Below the pieces are notes generated by a model. It did not search any database. It was not told the origin of the DNA and saw only the letters and a list, made by a program, of their open reading frames with translations. Below are positions 23,040-37,500 of a DNA stretch of 64,000 nucleotides, in pieces (positions within the stretch are counted from its first letter, which is position 1; each line of letters opens with the position of its first letter). Position numbers and translations under genes: made by a program. Source of the stretch: Imbricaverruca yamaguchii (lineage: Eukaryota; Arthropoda; Thecostraca; Neoverrucidae). The DNA lies in contig JAOTOL010001563.1 in assembly GCA_034440575.1 (NCBI GenBank), forward strand, positions 1,138,001-1,202,000. Reading direction: 5' to 3'.

Positions 23040-24330
23040 ACAAGCGCACTGGGGGGAGGCAAAATCCGCCCACCCCTCAGGTTTTTCCTAGATAACTCCA
23101 CATTTTACCGGTCGATATACGCCATTGCTTGTGTACCTGCCAATAAATGACCGGCGCGTTGTTTGAAGTAAGAAAAATGAAAATCGACCAAAAAACTTTC
23201 GAGTTAGGGGTCGCTAAAGTCAAAAAAGAATTTCAGCGCCAGATCACAAATATCGGCGCTGATGCGCTTCCCGTATATTAGCAAAAAAGAAGTGTTCTTG
23301 GCAAAACTAGCGGCTTGTTTGATGTACATTGTCATGCTACATTGTTCCAGAGTCATGTCAAGTCACCGAGGTCCAGTCAGGCCAAGTTCATAACAGGTTA
23401 ACACACGCCCTAGAGGGGGTATGGCGAAATCCGCCTATCCTTCCGATTTGTCGTACATAACTCCATATTGTACCGGCCGATGTACACCAAATTTTTCGCG
23501 TACGTGCTTCGAAATCACCGGCGCATTGTTTAAAGCAAGAAAAATGACAATCGGCCGAGAAGTTTTCAAGTTAGGGGCCGTTAAAGTAAAAACAATTCGA
23601 AGCGCCAGACCACAAAAATCGGCGCTGATGCTCTTCCCGTATATTGGCAATAGGAAAGTGTTCTTGACAACACTAGCGACTTGTTTGATGCATATTGTTA
23701 TGCTATATAATTTATAAGTGATGTTAGGTCGCCGAGGTCAAGTCAGGTCAAGTTCATGATACGCTAATGGAACCAAACTTGGTCAACTGGAATGTGTCAT
23801 AAATGCAAATGACTGTCATGCGATTGATGTCACTTTACATGTTACTCCCTATACATCCCGAAATATGCTGTTTGTCATTGTGTGCCTAAGCGTTTCCATA
23901 CTTTATTCATGTATTTCACTCCTTTCTTTGCGAAGCCGATTGTGCCGAGCCGCCCAACGGAGCAGTCGGGATGGGAGCCCGGTTCCGGTAACTGGAGCAG
24001 GTAATGACCTAATAAAGTGCTCCTATATAGGTGACCTAAGGTCAAATGGTGGATCTGACATCTGTATTGCATCATTAGTAATGTCAAAAGCATCATTGAT
24101 GCCAATTTTGGAGCATTTAAACAGAACCACAGCGATCCATAACAATGACAAGCCAATCCACGCAAAACCAGAACATTTTGCTATTTTGACCTAATTTGAC
24201 CTTGAAGATATTGACCTAAGGTCATGACCTGTCACGCAATAGAGTTCACCATCGTGCCCATCCACCCTGTGAATTTCGTTGCTCTAGCCTTCGTATTCGC
24301 CACCCCTTCTCCTCCTCAAATATCACGGAA
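23040..24330 (-). repeat. Dispersed repeat family A, partial plus full copy
   Basis: 23405-24330 is an inverted counterpart of 9790-10775. 23040-23400 is a tandem partial copy of the same end (ACTCCA.ATT.TACCGG, GGCGCTGATGCGCTTCCCGT). The sequence is non-coding and contains several TGACCT/AGGTCA elements. Confidence 0.7.
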
Positions 24331-27300
24331 ACTGCTGAAGCTAGCACAACGTTTGGAGCGTGGAATACGGCTGTGTTGAACTCGCTTCAGTATAAAATTT
24401 CATAGGCGAAGGCAGATGCATTCAAGGTCAAATGAGGCCGAGATCGACCCCCACGTCGAGCCGCCGTGGCCTTTGTACGAGAGCGCTGGAGAGCCGAGCG
24501 CCGGCCGGCGGTCGGTTGTCGCCAGGTCGATCGGCTCTTCGCCGCCGCAGTTACTATATTTACCAACTTATTTCGAATACATATTGCATGGGATGCTATT
24601 AACAACGCATAACACTTGACACGTAACAGCGCTTTAAAGCTCAATTTTTGAAAGTTACAAAATTCCATTATAATATTGCCGCCCGATTATTTCGTCGGAA
24701 AAAGGAAGGGTAGGCGGATTCGCCTCCTCTTCGTGGGCGTATTATTAATCGAATATGTAGTCTCCAACTTGTTCCTGTTTGTCCCCTACCCCAAACTGGT
24801 GCACAGGCATGGCGACTCATCATTACTCCATTTTTTGACGTCATGAGGGCCACATATTCCAATCATTCACAACCGGTCACAGTTGGCTTCACGACCGTGA
24901 TGTTAGCAACATCCACAGAAGACGGCTTCAACAGACAGCTCCAGCAACAAGCAACTACGTCAACTAAATTAACGATTACCCGGGGAATATTTATGTATGT
25001 ATACATGCTAGCTATATAAAATTATTCACAAAGTTTAGGTACAATTCATGCTTGTTGCCGTTATCTCAACATGGCTCCAGCAACAGGCGCGGATTAGCAA
25101 TTCATAGCAACTGCATTCATGTCATGGAGTAAATGTTTATACTCGTGCACTCATATGCGACTTTTTTCAACCCCCAGCATGCATAGCTCGATAAATCTGA
25201 CCCATACCATTAAGTCATTTGCATGTTGCTGTCTGCTGGAACCGTCTGCCGTGGCTGTTGCTAATTTCCCGGACATGCTGGCTTCACAGTTACTGGTAAC
25301 GTTCCTCGTCAGCAATGCTATGATGAGACTCGTTTACTACCCGCGAGCACGTACATCTGCGCTCTGGTATATACAACCGACCTCCCTAACCTTGTCTCAG
25401 TCGATGCCTCGCCGGGGCTTACTCGCTGGAACGTGCAACCAATCGACGTATCCAACTGGCGGGCGCGGACCCCTTCCACGCTGGGCACGCCCCCTGGCCG
25501 GCCCCTCCAGCCTCGGAACTCATGGCATGCCGAACAGGGCCCTAAATACTCCGATAAGCTGCACAACCCGTGCCCACGTAGAGAACGGAGAAAGACAACC
25601 TACTGGCCAACATCCATCCAATTGTTCGGCGCCAGTCTACGAATCGCAATGCCTACTTCTCTTAGCGGCTTTACATGCCCATCGGGTTCGAAGAATATCT
25701 ACTTGTACAAGTTCATAGAAGCCAACACAATTTGACGGCCAAAGGACCATTTGTTATAAAATAACTCCTCTGGGGTGTTCATTTCATCGCTACATTCCTC
25801 AGTCGGAAATGCAACGAGCGAGCGTCCCTCTGCAGGCGGCTCACGGACCTCGCGCCAGAGGTGTAGAAACAGGGGGGGGGGGGCAGGGGCCATCCACATA
25901 CTTTTCACGAAAGCTTAACATTATTGCTGTGGTGATGCATGGTAAGAATCAACTTCAAAACGATTCCCACCACACCACCTACTTTTTTAAGACGTTCCCC
26001 TACGCCCCTGCCTCGCACCTTGGTGAGGAGCGCAGGCCAGACCGGACGGCAGCGCAGGGGCGCGGCCGTCCGGCCACCCAGCGGCAGCGCCCCTCCCCGC
26101 CGCCATTCAAGACGTTCCTGCGCCCCTGTCCCGCGCTTCTCACCAAGGCCGCCGGACGGCGGCGCAGGAGTGCGCCCGTCCGGCCATCCAGCGGCAGCGC
26201 CCCTCCCCCCCTCCCTCCCAGCTGGCGGTCGGCTCGAGGCGGCGAAAATGACCTTTATGGTCCGGCACGCCTGAAAAAAAAAAATCACCCCCGCACAGCA
26301 AGCGGCCATGCGTGGTGCGAATTGGAATTCGCCCCTATGGGGAAATTCAAGTGGGAAGGCGCGCACACGTGTGTACCAATCTCCGTACCAATTCGTTTCC
26401 TCTGCTAATTTATAATGTTCTGCACACGATACCCAGCTGCCCTAATAGCTCCCTACCGCACTGATATGTCCATCATGCAGAATGGGAGTTTTGTTCGTTT
26501 GTTTGTTTATTGAGTGACTCACGGATCACTTTATGCACGTCCACCGTTAATGAGTGTGAGGCCCACAGCTCCTCCAGTGGGCCGCGGAATTGGAAAATGT
26601 CCCGAGCGGCGCGAGTGTCGAACCTGGGACATTTGGTACCCAGAGCTCAACACTAACAACCCGGTCATCCCCGCCCCAAGTCCAGTGGTGAAGCCATTCA
26701 TTGCATGCTGCTAAATAAGTGTTCGAACACCCCACCCCACTCAAATACAATTGGGGAACTACCTAAAATGAACCCTTCCTCCCATACCCAAAACGATGTA
26801 AGAATTCGGTAATTGACAAGTCTGACGACACAAAGCTTCCGTAATTACCTGGACAACGAAGTAGACACCAACGCATCACAACCCTCAACCAGACAGCACC
26901 ACAATCCAAACGAATAGGTAATTGTCACCTAAGCGCCTAGACACCTCATACGCGTTAAGGACCTTCCTCAGTGACGACGCCGTGAAACTGTAGCAGGTGC
27001 GGATATTTTGCCGCATATTTTATGTGTTAGAGCTACAATACGAAGTTATGCAACATACAAAATTAAGAACATTTATTTTCACCCTAGCACAAAACAACTA
27101 CTAATAATAATATCATCATGCATTTCTTGCCTGCATTGGCACCTGCCTTGCTTTTTTCAGCACATAAAATATCACTTATTGAAATACAGCAGGCTCGCGT
27201 TGTTCAACAGAACTATAGTTGTCTTACGAAATATTACCTCGCTTATGAACCATATATGATATTTTCCTATCCTCAGGTATCTATTCCTGATCGCCAAACA

Positions 27301-28000
27301 ACCGATTTTCCGTTGCCTAAAAGAGACATATGGGTATTGATGAAAATTGGACGCCTCGACGCCAGTTTTCACGATGTCGCAAGACCAGTACCTATATCAG
27401 ATCCGAATATGGATTAGGATCAACGTCATGAGTAAGACAGGGGAAACACAGATCCACTTCTAAAGGTCCTGAAGGTTGGGCTCCTAAGGTGAATGATTTT
27501 ACCTATGGTGTAGTTACGGCTACAAAACGTTTTCTGTCATATTGGAATTAGCTAAGCAAAAGTTTGAAATTTGGAGTCAAGTCCGGGGCCTTGGGTCATT
27601 GGCCTCGGTCCCTACCAAACCGTATTAGCAGCGTAGCGTCACAACGGCGTGAAGGTTTCCCTTCATACCATTATCGTAATGGAGGGAAGTCACTTCGGAG
27701 AAGCCAAGCGCCAAAATGAAACGTTTTTTAGATAACAAAACATTGCTTAATTCAAAGTCACGCCCCTTTACTATACAGAAATGGGGCCTATTTGGGATTA
27801 TTTCCGTATAATTAGTGTACATATATTCTCAACTATAACCTTGCACCGTCCTACAGCATCTATCAGTTGTTCGAATGAAAAATGGCACTGCGTAAAAAAA
27901 ATGTGAAGGGAGTAACGGAATTCTACTCAATGACGGAACTGGGATTGCGCTAAGGAATGTGGGGTTGTAACCTTTGGAGGCGTCTACATGTTGTCAGGTC
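24330..28000. other. Gene-poor interval
   Basis: No conserved exon was recognised. It holds GC-rich direct repeats at about 26030-26200 (CGGCAGCGCCCCTCC and GACGTTCCTGCGCCCC segments) and poly-G and poly-C tracts. A 199-codon ORF at 25119-25718 has no recognisable domain. Confidence 0.5.
26490..26715 (-). mobile_element. Probable tRNA-derived SINE
   Basis: On minus, GGATGACCGGGTTGTTAGTG and CCCAGGTTCGACAC resemble A- and B-box regions, and the distal end carries GTTTGTTTGTTTATTGAG (an AATAAAC-type tail on minus). No TSD was confirmed. Confidence 0.5.
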
Positions 28001-28002
28001 AG

Positions 28003-29035
28003 GGGCCAGGCACGTAGCCAGACGTCATCAAGGAGAACTATCGTCTACTTCCTTGGTTGTATCCAGTGTGCGTAAATCCATAGGCGTCAAGGGCGGAAAG
28101 AGAATGGGAGCACTCAAGGCATGTTCCCCCGTGAAAATTTGCGCCACTCTGTTGAAAAAAAATTGCTCCTACGGAAGGTGTACCCAGCCAAATTTTCCAG
28201 CCAGACACTCCTGCGAGAGACAAAAGGACCCTTTCAGTGTGCTACAATGCACCCTGCTCCAAATGTTCAGACAGATGCGCCTCTTGTAAGGAACAGGTGC
28301 CCCTTCACTGTACTCCAGTGCACACCAGGGTTAAAACAATGGTTTTTCGTTAGGTGTGAGATGTCCAAACGAGCACGATAGGATGCCGAAATTTGCCATA
28401 GAATTGGTGTCATTTAACATTATTTTGATGCCACAGACTCAAATTCGAGCTGCTGGTGTAGGTACTTCGAGCTGATTGTGCAGATTCCAAGCCGATGGTG
28501 TAGGTTCCAAGGAGCAGGATGTCGATATTTCTTAGGGAAGGATGTCGATTGAGTGTTCGGAAAGTGGTATATTCCACCCCATTTCACGAATAATTTATTA
28601 CTGGTGCACACTCACCCACTTTTTAAGCCAGAGGACCTCTGAGAGAAAATGCTGTTATTTGGTGTGCTCGAGTATACCCGCCCCCGCACAAATTGTTCAG
28701 CCAAAGGTACCCCACCAAAGAAATGGCACCCCACCAGAGACAAAGTACTCCGAACGACAGTTTCTGGATCCGCCTCTAATAGGCTAATGCTAAATGCAAT
28801 TGGAGAGCATAGTTTCTCTGGGACCCTCGACTTCTTAGGAGGGGATACGTTTCTCCAGCACTCAAAGTTGGCTGGAAGCCTGTAGGGGAAAAGTGACCCT
28901 CCGAGACGAAAAAGCCCCTTTAGGTATACTCAAGTGCTCTTCATGCTCCTCCCTGCTCAACGGGTTTGTCCCATTAATGGACGCCGAATGCACCCCTCTG
29001 AAGAAATATGCCCCATAATATCCCTGGATCCGCCC
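28003..29035. mobile_element. Cluster of hAT-like termini
   Basis: A left-end-like CAGGGGCCAGGCACGTAGCC is at about 28003. Right-end-like CTGGATCCGCC blocks occur near 28765 and 29020. The interval has no transposase and is itself interrupted by the MITE at 28326-28603. Exact element boundaries and TSDs could not be established. Confidence 0.35.
28326..28603 (-). mobile_element. hAT-type MITE copy 3 (8-bp TSD)
   Basis: Starts CAGGGTTAAAAC and ends AATTTATTACTG on plus, the reverse of copies 1 and 2. A perfect 8-bp TSD GTGCACAC lies at 28318-28325 and 28604-28611. It is 278 bp, shorter than copy 1 by internal deletion. A degenerate end (GAATAATTTATCACTG) near 31085 may be another relic. Confidence 0.88.
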
Positions 29036-31440
29036 ATGATGGTTGAGAAAATCCACACCAACATGTACCAGGTGTGTAAAACTGTTAGAGTGTAGGGGGC
29101 ATCCATTGGATGGGGGCACAAGTGGCTGTACCCGTCATGGTCATGATATACCCTTCAGGATGCTCAAGTGCACCGATTGATGTTTTCTAAAACAAAAAAC
29201 CTGTGATTGAAAAGATACCCCTCCAGAAGGCTCAGGTGCGGCCACCTTGTATTTTCATCAAAAGGCTTCCCCCGAAGGACACACTGAAATGTTACTATAT
29301 TAACCAAATGAAATTTACCCAATATTTGCTTTCCATTATTGTGCTTAAAGGTATTCACAAGACATTTTTTTTAAAACACACATTTGGTGTCCGTGAAGCA
29401 AACAACCAAGGGGTTAGATTTGGTTAGGCTCGGCTTTTTCTTTGAAATTTTCTTAAATGTTAAAAAAAAAACATTTCCTACCTATCAAGTATCAAGTATT
29501 AGGTAAGATTAAGTTAGGTTAGGATAGAATAGGGTAGGTTAGATTCGTTTGAATTATATCAGATGCTATATGTTGAATTTTTTTTAAGAAGGAAAAATGT
29601 AACTGAAAAGTATGCATTTTCAGAGGAAATGAGTGGTCATATCAAGTTAAGTATGTTCATAAACATCATGCTTGAAAATAAATTTCAAGAATTGGGACAT
29701 TGCCTTAAGCACAAATTGGACATTTTTCATGGAAATTACTAGCTATTTTTTTCAGACTGCTGTATTCCACATGTGCATGACCATCATTACTTGCCACAAA
29801 ACTTTGATACCTCAATCTGTTGCACGAACCACACTAGTGACAGCCTGCTCTGTACAAACAAGATTGCATTGAACGTGCCGTGCTCTGTAGTCTGAATGCA
29901 TACACAGTGTATACATACATAATACATACAATATACATGTATGTTGTATGTATATGCATATCCACATAATGCATACAAAATGTACATGTAATACATACAT
30001 CGAGACATACATCGCAGCCACCACTATGAATTCCACTTCCACTTTAGAAGGAGGTAGACAGGAAATTAACAACTTCAAATACATAGTTACTATATTACTA
30101 CCGGTTTTTTTGGGGGGGTTATACTGTGTTGCCCCAACAAACGTCTCGATGAAAATATTCCCGGATTACACCCAGCTGCACCAGCATACAAATCACAGGC
30201 GGTTCCAAAGTGACGGTCCTCCGCTTTATCCAGAAAAATCAAAACCATGCGGGTATCGCGTTAACTTCGTATGTCTTATGCGCAACGAAATTGAAACATA
30301 CCTGTTGCTACCAACTTCACAGAGGAAAAAGTAGGGACGTCACCAAGGCTTGAAGGCGAACTTTAGTGTACCTTCTAAATAATGGTATCACGGGTGGGCT
30401 TTCGTTGATTGGGTATGGTTTGTGTGTAATTAATGAGGCTTGCCGATCGTTTTGAAGCGAAATGCCTAGGTCATGATATCACTGCATATTAGTATTTTAT
30501 TTCATCCTTTGCCTGCTCCCGGTTGATTACTGAAGTACCAACCGAGGTATATTTGGTGTAGTTTAAAGGACGGCGAAGTCGCTTCAACTTGGTGAGTTTT
30601 GGTGAATTCAGCAGCTTTGCGCTCAATATTCTTGTATGAATATATTAATCATCAATAGGTCAATTAGTGCCTTGATAGACACCCAGTCAGGATTCTAATG
30701 ATCAGACTTGGAGCCTCCACCCCCAAATAGGGGCAGTATCATTGCAATTTTATGGTGACCACATGGCAAGTTTTGCACACATTTTGGCTTCCATGAAGCA
30801 TACAAAGATGTTAGGCTTCGTTAAGCTAGGCAGGATAGGTTATGGTCTTGTGGTAAATTTGGAGATCAAGGTAGAATTTGAGTCTTTATTTTTAAATACT
30901 TTTGTTTTTGCTGTGGTGAAGATGATGGTGGCACTTTTCCAAGTCCCATTGTGACTGTCCCAAAAGGTAAAAATAGATGTTACCTTAGGTCACAAGGACT
31001 TCATAGCAAGTCATGAAGCAGGATTTCAATACACAGTTGGGAGGAATGTCAGTTCAGTGTTGGTGTATTGAACCCTGTTTGATGAATAATTTATCACTGC
31101 CACCACTTTTTAATGGCCCATGACTCACTTAGCATCCAACCATTTAGTTGTGCTGCATGTTGTTTTCTGCCTGTCACATTTTGACACTTGTGTTTGATTG
31201 TTACCAACTGCTACCAGAGCAATAGATGTGAACAATTGTCCCACAGTTTGGAGTGGAAATTTGTTCTGTGTTTTTTCAATCATTTTCAATCCGTCCATTT
31301 TGATTGTTTGCAATCTTGTTCACACCTACATATGGAAATGTGGTATATAATGTTTTGTCAGTTGGTGGTCATAAGAAAGTGAATTTAGATGCAATTATCG
31401 TTAAATGAAGGGCTCCGGTGTATGTATGCAATAAGACAGA
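29035..31440. other. AT-rich gene-poor interval
   Basis: Contains TA/CATA-rich sequence at about 29896-30012 and no recognised exon. A 128-codon ORF at 29948-30334 has no recognisable domain. The last part may hold the PRPF38A promoter. Confidence 0.45.
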
Positions 31441-31562
31441 TTTTCAGTGTGCTTCACTGACATGTTCCATCTTCTTTTCAGTCTGGTATATGAATGATCA
31501 ACTGATACTAAGCAGATGAAGTACTTCAGTAGAGTTTAGGGTGACCAAATTTAGGCACCAGT

Positions 31563-34500
31563 ATGGCAAACCGCACTGTCAAAGATGCCACTTCCATTAA
31601 GGGTACTAATCCTCAATATTTAGTTGAGAAAATTATACGCTCGCGAATTTATGACAGCCGCTATTGGAAAGAAGAATGCTTCGCTCTATCAGGTAAGTTG
31701 ATAATGTCATATACCCAAATAGAGTATAGCATTTTCTACATGTGGCATTCATATTTCATGATTATGCATTACAGTACATAATTTTGCTTTTCATATGACA
31801 GCTCACATAATCAATATTTTGCTTCAAAATAATCTCACTAGACATGACCATGTTGCATGCTTAATTTTTTTGTGCCCAGGTTGTCATGCTCGATATGCCA
31901 CCTGGCATATTGTCATCTCATATACCATGATGAATGACCGACCAGGAATGTGTATGTTAAATTTTGGATAATTCACTATAGTCATGGCAAAAAGGTAAAG
32001 GTAATCCAATGCAATATAAAACAATCAAGACAAGTACAAAATATGAAAATGAAATGACCAACTTTTTATTTTTCACACTGGTTTCAAATTTTGTTCAATA
32101 CAAATTATTCACACGTTCAGAATTTGACTGTATCCCTGGCAGTCGATGGAGTCACTGCATAATTGAACCTGGAATTTTTGTTCCAATCTGATCTATATGA
32201 AAAATTTGTTTTGTACCCAGTAATGGACGACGATTGGGCGTACTGATGTGCAATGATTTGCCGCCTCGGTAGCTCAGTTGGTTAGAGCGCTGGCCTGCAC
32301 TGGTCTCCCCTGTCCTGGCAACACAGGGTTCGAGTCCCTTCGCCCACTCGCATTTAGCCCCCAGGCGGGAGTGTCAGTTGGCAGCTGGACCGATAAGGCC
32401 GGGCACGAGCTACCGGGCGGCCGTGTCGGTGTATTGACGGCACGTTAAACTTTCCATCAAAATTCTGCTGTTGAACAGGAATTCGTGGATCGGGTGGTAG
32501 GGTTCACCCAACAAGCTCTGCTTAGGAATAGAACCCTGGTTCCTAAAGCCACCCCAGCAACAACTTGGACAAAATTTATAAAAATAGAATTTAACAAAGA
32601 AAAAAGTAATCTGTATAAAGCCCACTGATGTGCAATGCGGCCTGGTTGCAAGCAAAGGCAACCAGCACAAGGTGGCTGTATTTCATATGTAATGGGCAAA
32701 CTTGAGAGTACACAAGACCTGGCCAGACTCAACATGTTTGTCATGTTGGGTCCATCGCTTATTTGGGAAGAGCTAGGAACTTCATGCTGCACCACTCTAA
32801 TTTTAATATGTTCAAAGGTTGTCAGTACTTGAAGGTTGTCAGTACGTGCACTGAAGTTGTTGGGAGGGGGGGAATCTGCCCACCCATCCTGTTTTGCGAC
32901 ATCTCGCAAATGTTTCGACATGGCATGTATGTTGTATTGAAATATTGTGACTTGCAAATTGTTAAGCTCATTTGTAAAAGTGTTTTATTCCCTCGGCAAA
33001 TATAGGATCTGTGAAAGTGAAAATTCGTCGTGTCGGCAGCCGACCGGCCGCTACAAGGGTTTCGTCGGCGCGGCCTACCCGCCGATCCGATCCCATTGAT
33101 CCTGAAGACTACCCGCACTCAAGTCTATGCTGCAGAACGTCCACCACGGGCGCAAAATGACCTTAGTAGTCCACGCGCCCTTAAGCCCAAATAATCAATA
33201 AATCAAGAACGTCCACCACAACTGTAAATTCCCTTTCGATTATAAACCATCGTCTGTAGTGTCGCAGCATGGGTCGAAAATCCGCAGTACAAGCTAAATT
33301 TCCTTGTGTTTGGAAGAAAGTATCCAGAGTATAATCATACTCATCGTTGAATTTCTGTTTTGGAATGGTGGATTTACTGAGGATGATTTTGGAGCATGTT
33401 ATTTTAGAGAGGATACGTTTTTATTCTAACACAAATACACTTGTGCATCACAGTCCATTTCCAGCCTGTTATCAAGATGAAATGAATGCAGTCAGTTGTG
33501 AACAACTCCATTCAATCTGGTGGAAAATAGTGAGAAAAAAAATTTCTGAGGAGGATGGTGCTATAAATTACAAACGTCCCGGACAATGCTGTGCTTCCCA
33601 CCCTGATCACACCTGCCGCAACTGTGCCAACCGAGCCGGCCACTCACCTGTTATGGTGTTGTGGTGGTGGTGAGTGATACGGTGTTCACGTCCACGATCA
33701 CCTGCACGGGCAGTGGATCTGCCACCACAAAGACATCGCGTTGTAAACGTATTATCAGTGTATGAGAGGAACTGTTGCGGTGAAGTTCATTCAAGAAGTA
33801 ATTTAAAGACGAGGTCCGATTCTGAATGAAGAAAGTATGATTTCAGGAACCAAATATAATGACAAGGTTCCAAAGCATGACGAATGGGCCAGGTCACTCA
33901 CGAATGCCACATTGTCACATGCACACAAGAGTGAAATGTAGACTGGCTTAGGGTTGTCTTCACTCGCGATTAATATGCTCCCGCTTTGCATCACCCAAAG
34001 CATCTTTCATCTTGTATCACTCATAGACCAAATGTGTGTTCACAATACTCAATATGTATCGTTTCCAGCTGAACTATTGGTGGACAAGGCGATGGAGTTG
34101 AAGTATGTCGGCGGTGTGTTCGGGGGGAACATCAAACCGACTCCGTTTCTCTGCCTGGTGCTGAAGATGCTGCAGATCCAGCCAGAGAAGGACATCATTG
34201 TCGAGTTCATCAAAAACGAGGACTTCAAGTATGAACACCATTGTTTGCACCTGTACTAGGATTTTCTCTGTGTGTATAATGCTTACCACATGAATGGTGT
34301 TCTTCGGATGTCAGGATGGGAATTCGATTCACATTTTTTTCAGGCACATTCTGAAGGAGACGAGCAACATAGCCAGAATTGTCATAAGGCTAGATCAGAT
34401 AAAAGGCAAGGGGGTTGCAAGGAATAAGCACAGTTATCAATTGGGCTACTTCAAAAGAAGGTACCTAGATATCTCTTGTCTGAGATTTCCTTCTTCAACA

Positions 34501-37500
34501 TGGGAATTTGTTTTATTTTGCTTCTTTCTTCACATCCCATTATCTCTTCGGAAAAGTAATTATTAGCATGATAAGTGCCCTGAACTTATATATTTGATTA
34601 GAAACCCACACACGATGACAATTATTTTTGACATCACCAAGTTCCCTTTTCTACAGACTATCAGTGCTACTTCCATCTTTCTCCATGCATGGGTTCCTGC
34701 TGCTGTGACTATGCTGGTGGCTACCTGTCAGGCTGCGATTATTAATCGTAATTTATGTTGTTGCTTGTAGGATAAGTGAAGACGGTGAGGACCAGATTCG
34801 TCTTTTCTGAATCATACAGCACTTGTCCAAACCCAAAAGGGTTTTGACATACTGTGGACATGGTCTTCCTGCTTACCTATTATCCATCGCAGGATCTCCA
34901 CGACTCCCATACCCTATCAGCTTTTTTTCGAGATAACATCCAAGTGAATAATCGCTGAGACGCGATTCTTTTAGTACCTTTTAGTACCTGGAGTGCAAAG
35001 CGTCTTTTGCACCTTTTTGCTCTTGCCATGGGAGCCGGATGCATGCCCTGCAATTGCAATTTGTTTGATGAGATTACCGGAGGTCTTATTAGGTAAATAT
35101 ACGGACCTCGGTTTATATCCTTGTATTTCGTCCGTAAAAGGGAGAGCTTATTTTTTTTTTTGGTACTTTCAAGAATTAACATCGATGAATGTAATTAGCT
35201 ATCTGATTTTACAAGATATGGAAAGAAGATGTATCGGGAGCTATTTAAAATTTCGTGTGCGTTTACTCGTTCGGCTGCAATTCCGGAAAAAACTTGATGC
35301 GTAGCTCTCGAAAGCTATCCCATCACCAACTCTACCCCACCCGACCCCATACCATCCCACCACCACCTTCTCCCCTGTCCGACGTGGGTAAGCTAGAAGT
35401 CCAATTATGCTGCATTGAAATGTTCCACGTTGACCATTTATACTTTGATGGAAAGGTCCATATGAGGCCAGCGTCGTTGGTTTTGGACCAGAAGGTAGAA
35501 TAATTCCATTTTGGTGGCATTGGTGCCAAGCATCATCAAATAGATCACATCACGGGAAAGTTCTCTCAGTCCAAATGGAGCCACAAATCAAAATGGAGTT
35601 GCGGTGGAGCCGCGCTGAGTTGCGGTGGAGTCGCTTTGAGTTGCGGTGGAGTCGCTCTGAGTTGCGGTGGAGCCGCGCTCAGTTGCGGTGGAGTCGCTCT
35701 GAGTTGCGGTGGAGTCGCTCTGAGTTGCGGTGGAGTCGCTCTGAGTTGCGGTGGAGTCGCTCTGAGTTGCGGTGGAGCCGCGCTGAGTTGCGATGGAGCC
35801 GTGCCGAGTTGACCTGGCCCCTATTGTCAGGTATGTACGCGCACTGGGCGCGTACTACATGCGGCTGACGGGTACCTCTCTCGACTGCTTCAAGTACCTG
35901 GAGCCTCTGCTCAACGACTATCGGAAACTGCGCTGCCAGAACAGACAAGGCGGTGAGGAACTGGCACGCTCAGAGCCGATGGGTTCCTGGCTCATAGCTT
36001 GAAGCATATTGTGTATGTCTGGTAAGTCGTCCTGCCAAACTATGTCGGTGGTGCAGTCGGCAAATGCCTGGTGAGCCATCCTGTCAAACTATGTCGGTGG
36101 TGCAGTCGGCTAATGCCTGGTAAGCCGTCCTGTCAAACTATCTCGGTGGTGCAGTCGGCCAATGCCCAGTAAGCCGTCCTGCCAAACTACTTCTGTGGTG
36201 CAGCCGGCCAATGCCCAGTAAGCCGTCCTGCCAGACTATGTCGGTGGTGCAGTCGGCCAATGCCAAGTAAGCCGTCCTATCAAGCTGCCCTGTCATGTGT
36301 GTAACCGTGTATGTGTATGTTTCAGGAGGAAGTGTTTGTGCCAAGGAAGTGATCAGGAAGCTTTACTGTGCATATGTCAGGCCGCATTTGGAATACTGCA
36401 TCCAAGCTTGGTCTCCTAGCTATGAAAAAGATTGTTGGCTTTTAGAGAGAGTACAAAAGAGGGCTACAAAAATTGTTAATGGCATAAGCAACCTGGCATA
36501 TGAGGAAAGATTGAAGAAATTGAATATGTTTTCACTTAGATATAGAATGCTGAGAGGAGATCTCATCGAGGTCTTTAAATTTGTCCATGGTCTGGAGAGG
36601 GGATATCTTGGGGAAATGTTTTAGTTGAACAGAAATGATGCAATTAGAGGTCATAAATTCAAAATTAAAGTTAACCACAGCAGAACAAGGTTAAGGCAGA
36701 CTTTCTTCACCAACAGGGTAGTAGAACACTGGAACCAGCTGCCAGAAAACATTGTCAGTAGCAGCACATTGAACATCTTTAAAAACAGCATAGACAATCA
36801 TTATAAGAATATAGGGCTCGCTTTTCAGTATTACAGGGAGGGCTGATTGACAGATTTGGTGGGCAACTGGGTCAGTGTACAGAGTGCAACCAAGAAGGGC
36901 CCTTGTGGCTCATAGTTGCACTAATCTTTTATGTCTTTGTCTTTATGTTTCATCTGTGTACGCATGTATCGGCCATTACGCCACGTTCCTTGCTTGCGTG
37001 CATCTCATCTTTCCTCTCTTTCTTATTCATTATAACCGGATGCCACATAAGCCGGAGCAAAGTAACTTCCTTAACGTAGCATATCTAGCGGATGGCACAT
37101 TGCCTCTGCTAAATATTTTTTTTTATGTCAAGCTATGTCGGCCCATCACCCTGCCGAAAAGAAACGGTTAGCATGTGTGTCTGTGTGAGTGCAAAATTCA
37201 CGAGATATGGACCATACTCTTGTAGCTTGTCAATTTTTAGAAAGCAGGGCACAAAGGGCTGGGCGCTAATTAACCAAACCTGGTCGATGTGCCCTAAAAT
37301 TAAAATAACCAACCAACCAAGATACAAAGAGATGCAGCGTGTTTGTGTTTGTTTAGCCTTGCTGGACCGTAGCCACACTGATGCTGGAGTGTCCCATAGT
37401 TTCCGAACACCCGATTGTCCTTGTCAATAACTTGTTCACCGCCATAACGCATCCGACGAGCCACACACGCTGACTTGCCGCCCGCGCGTGTTGCAGTGTA

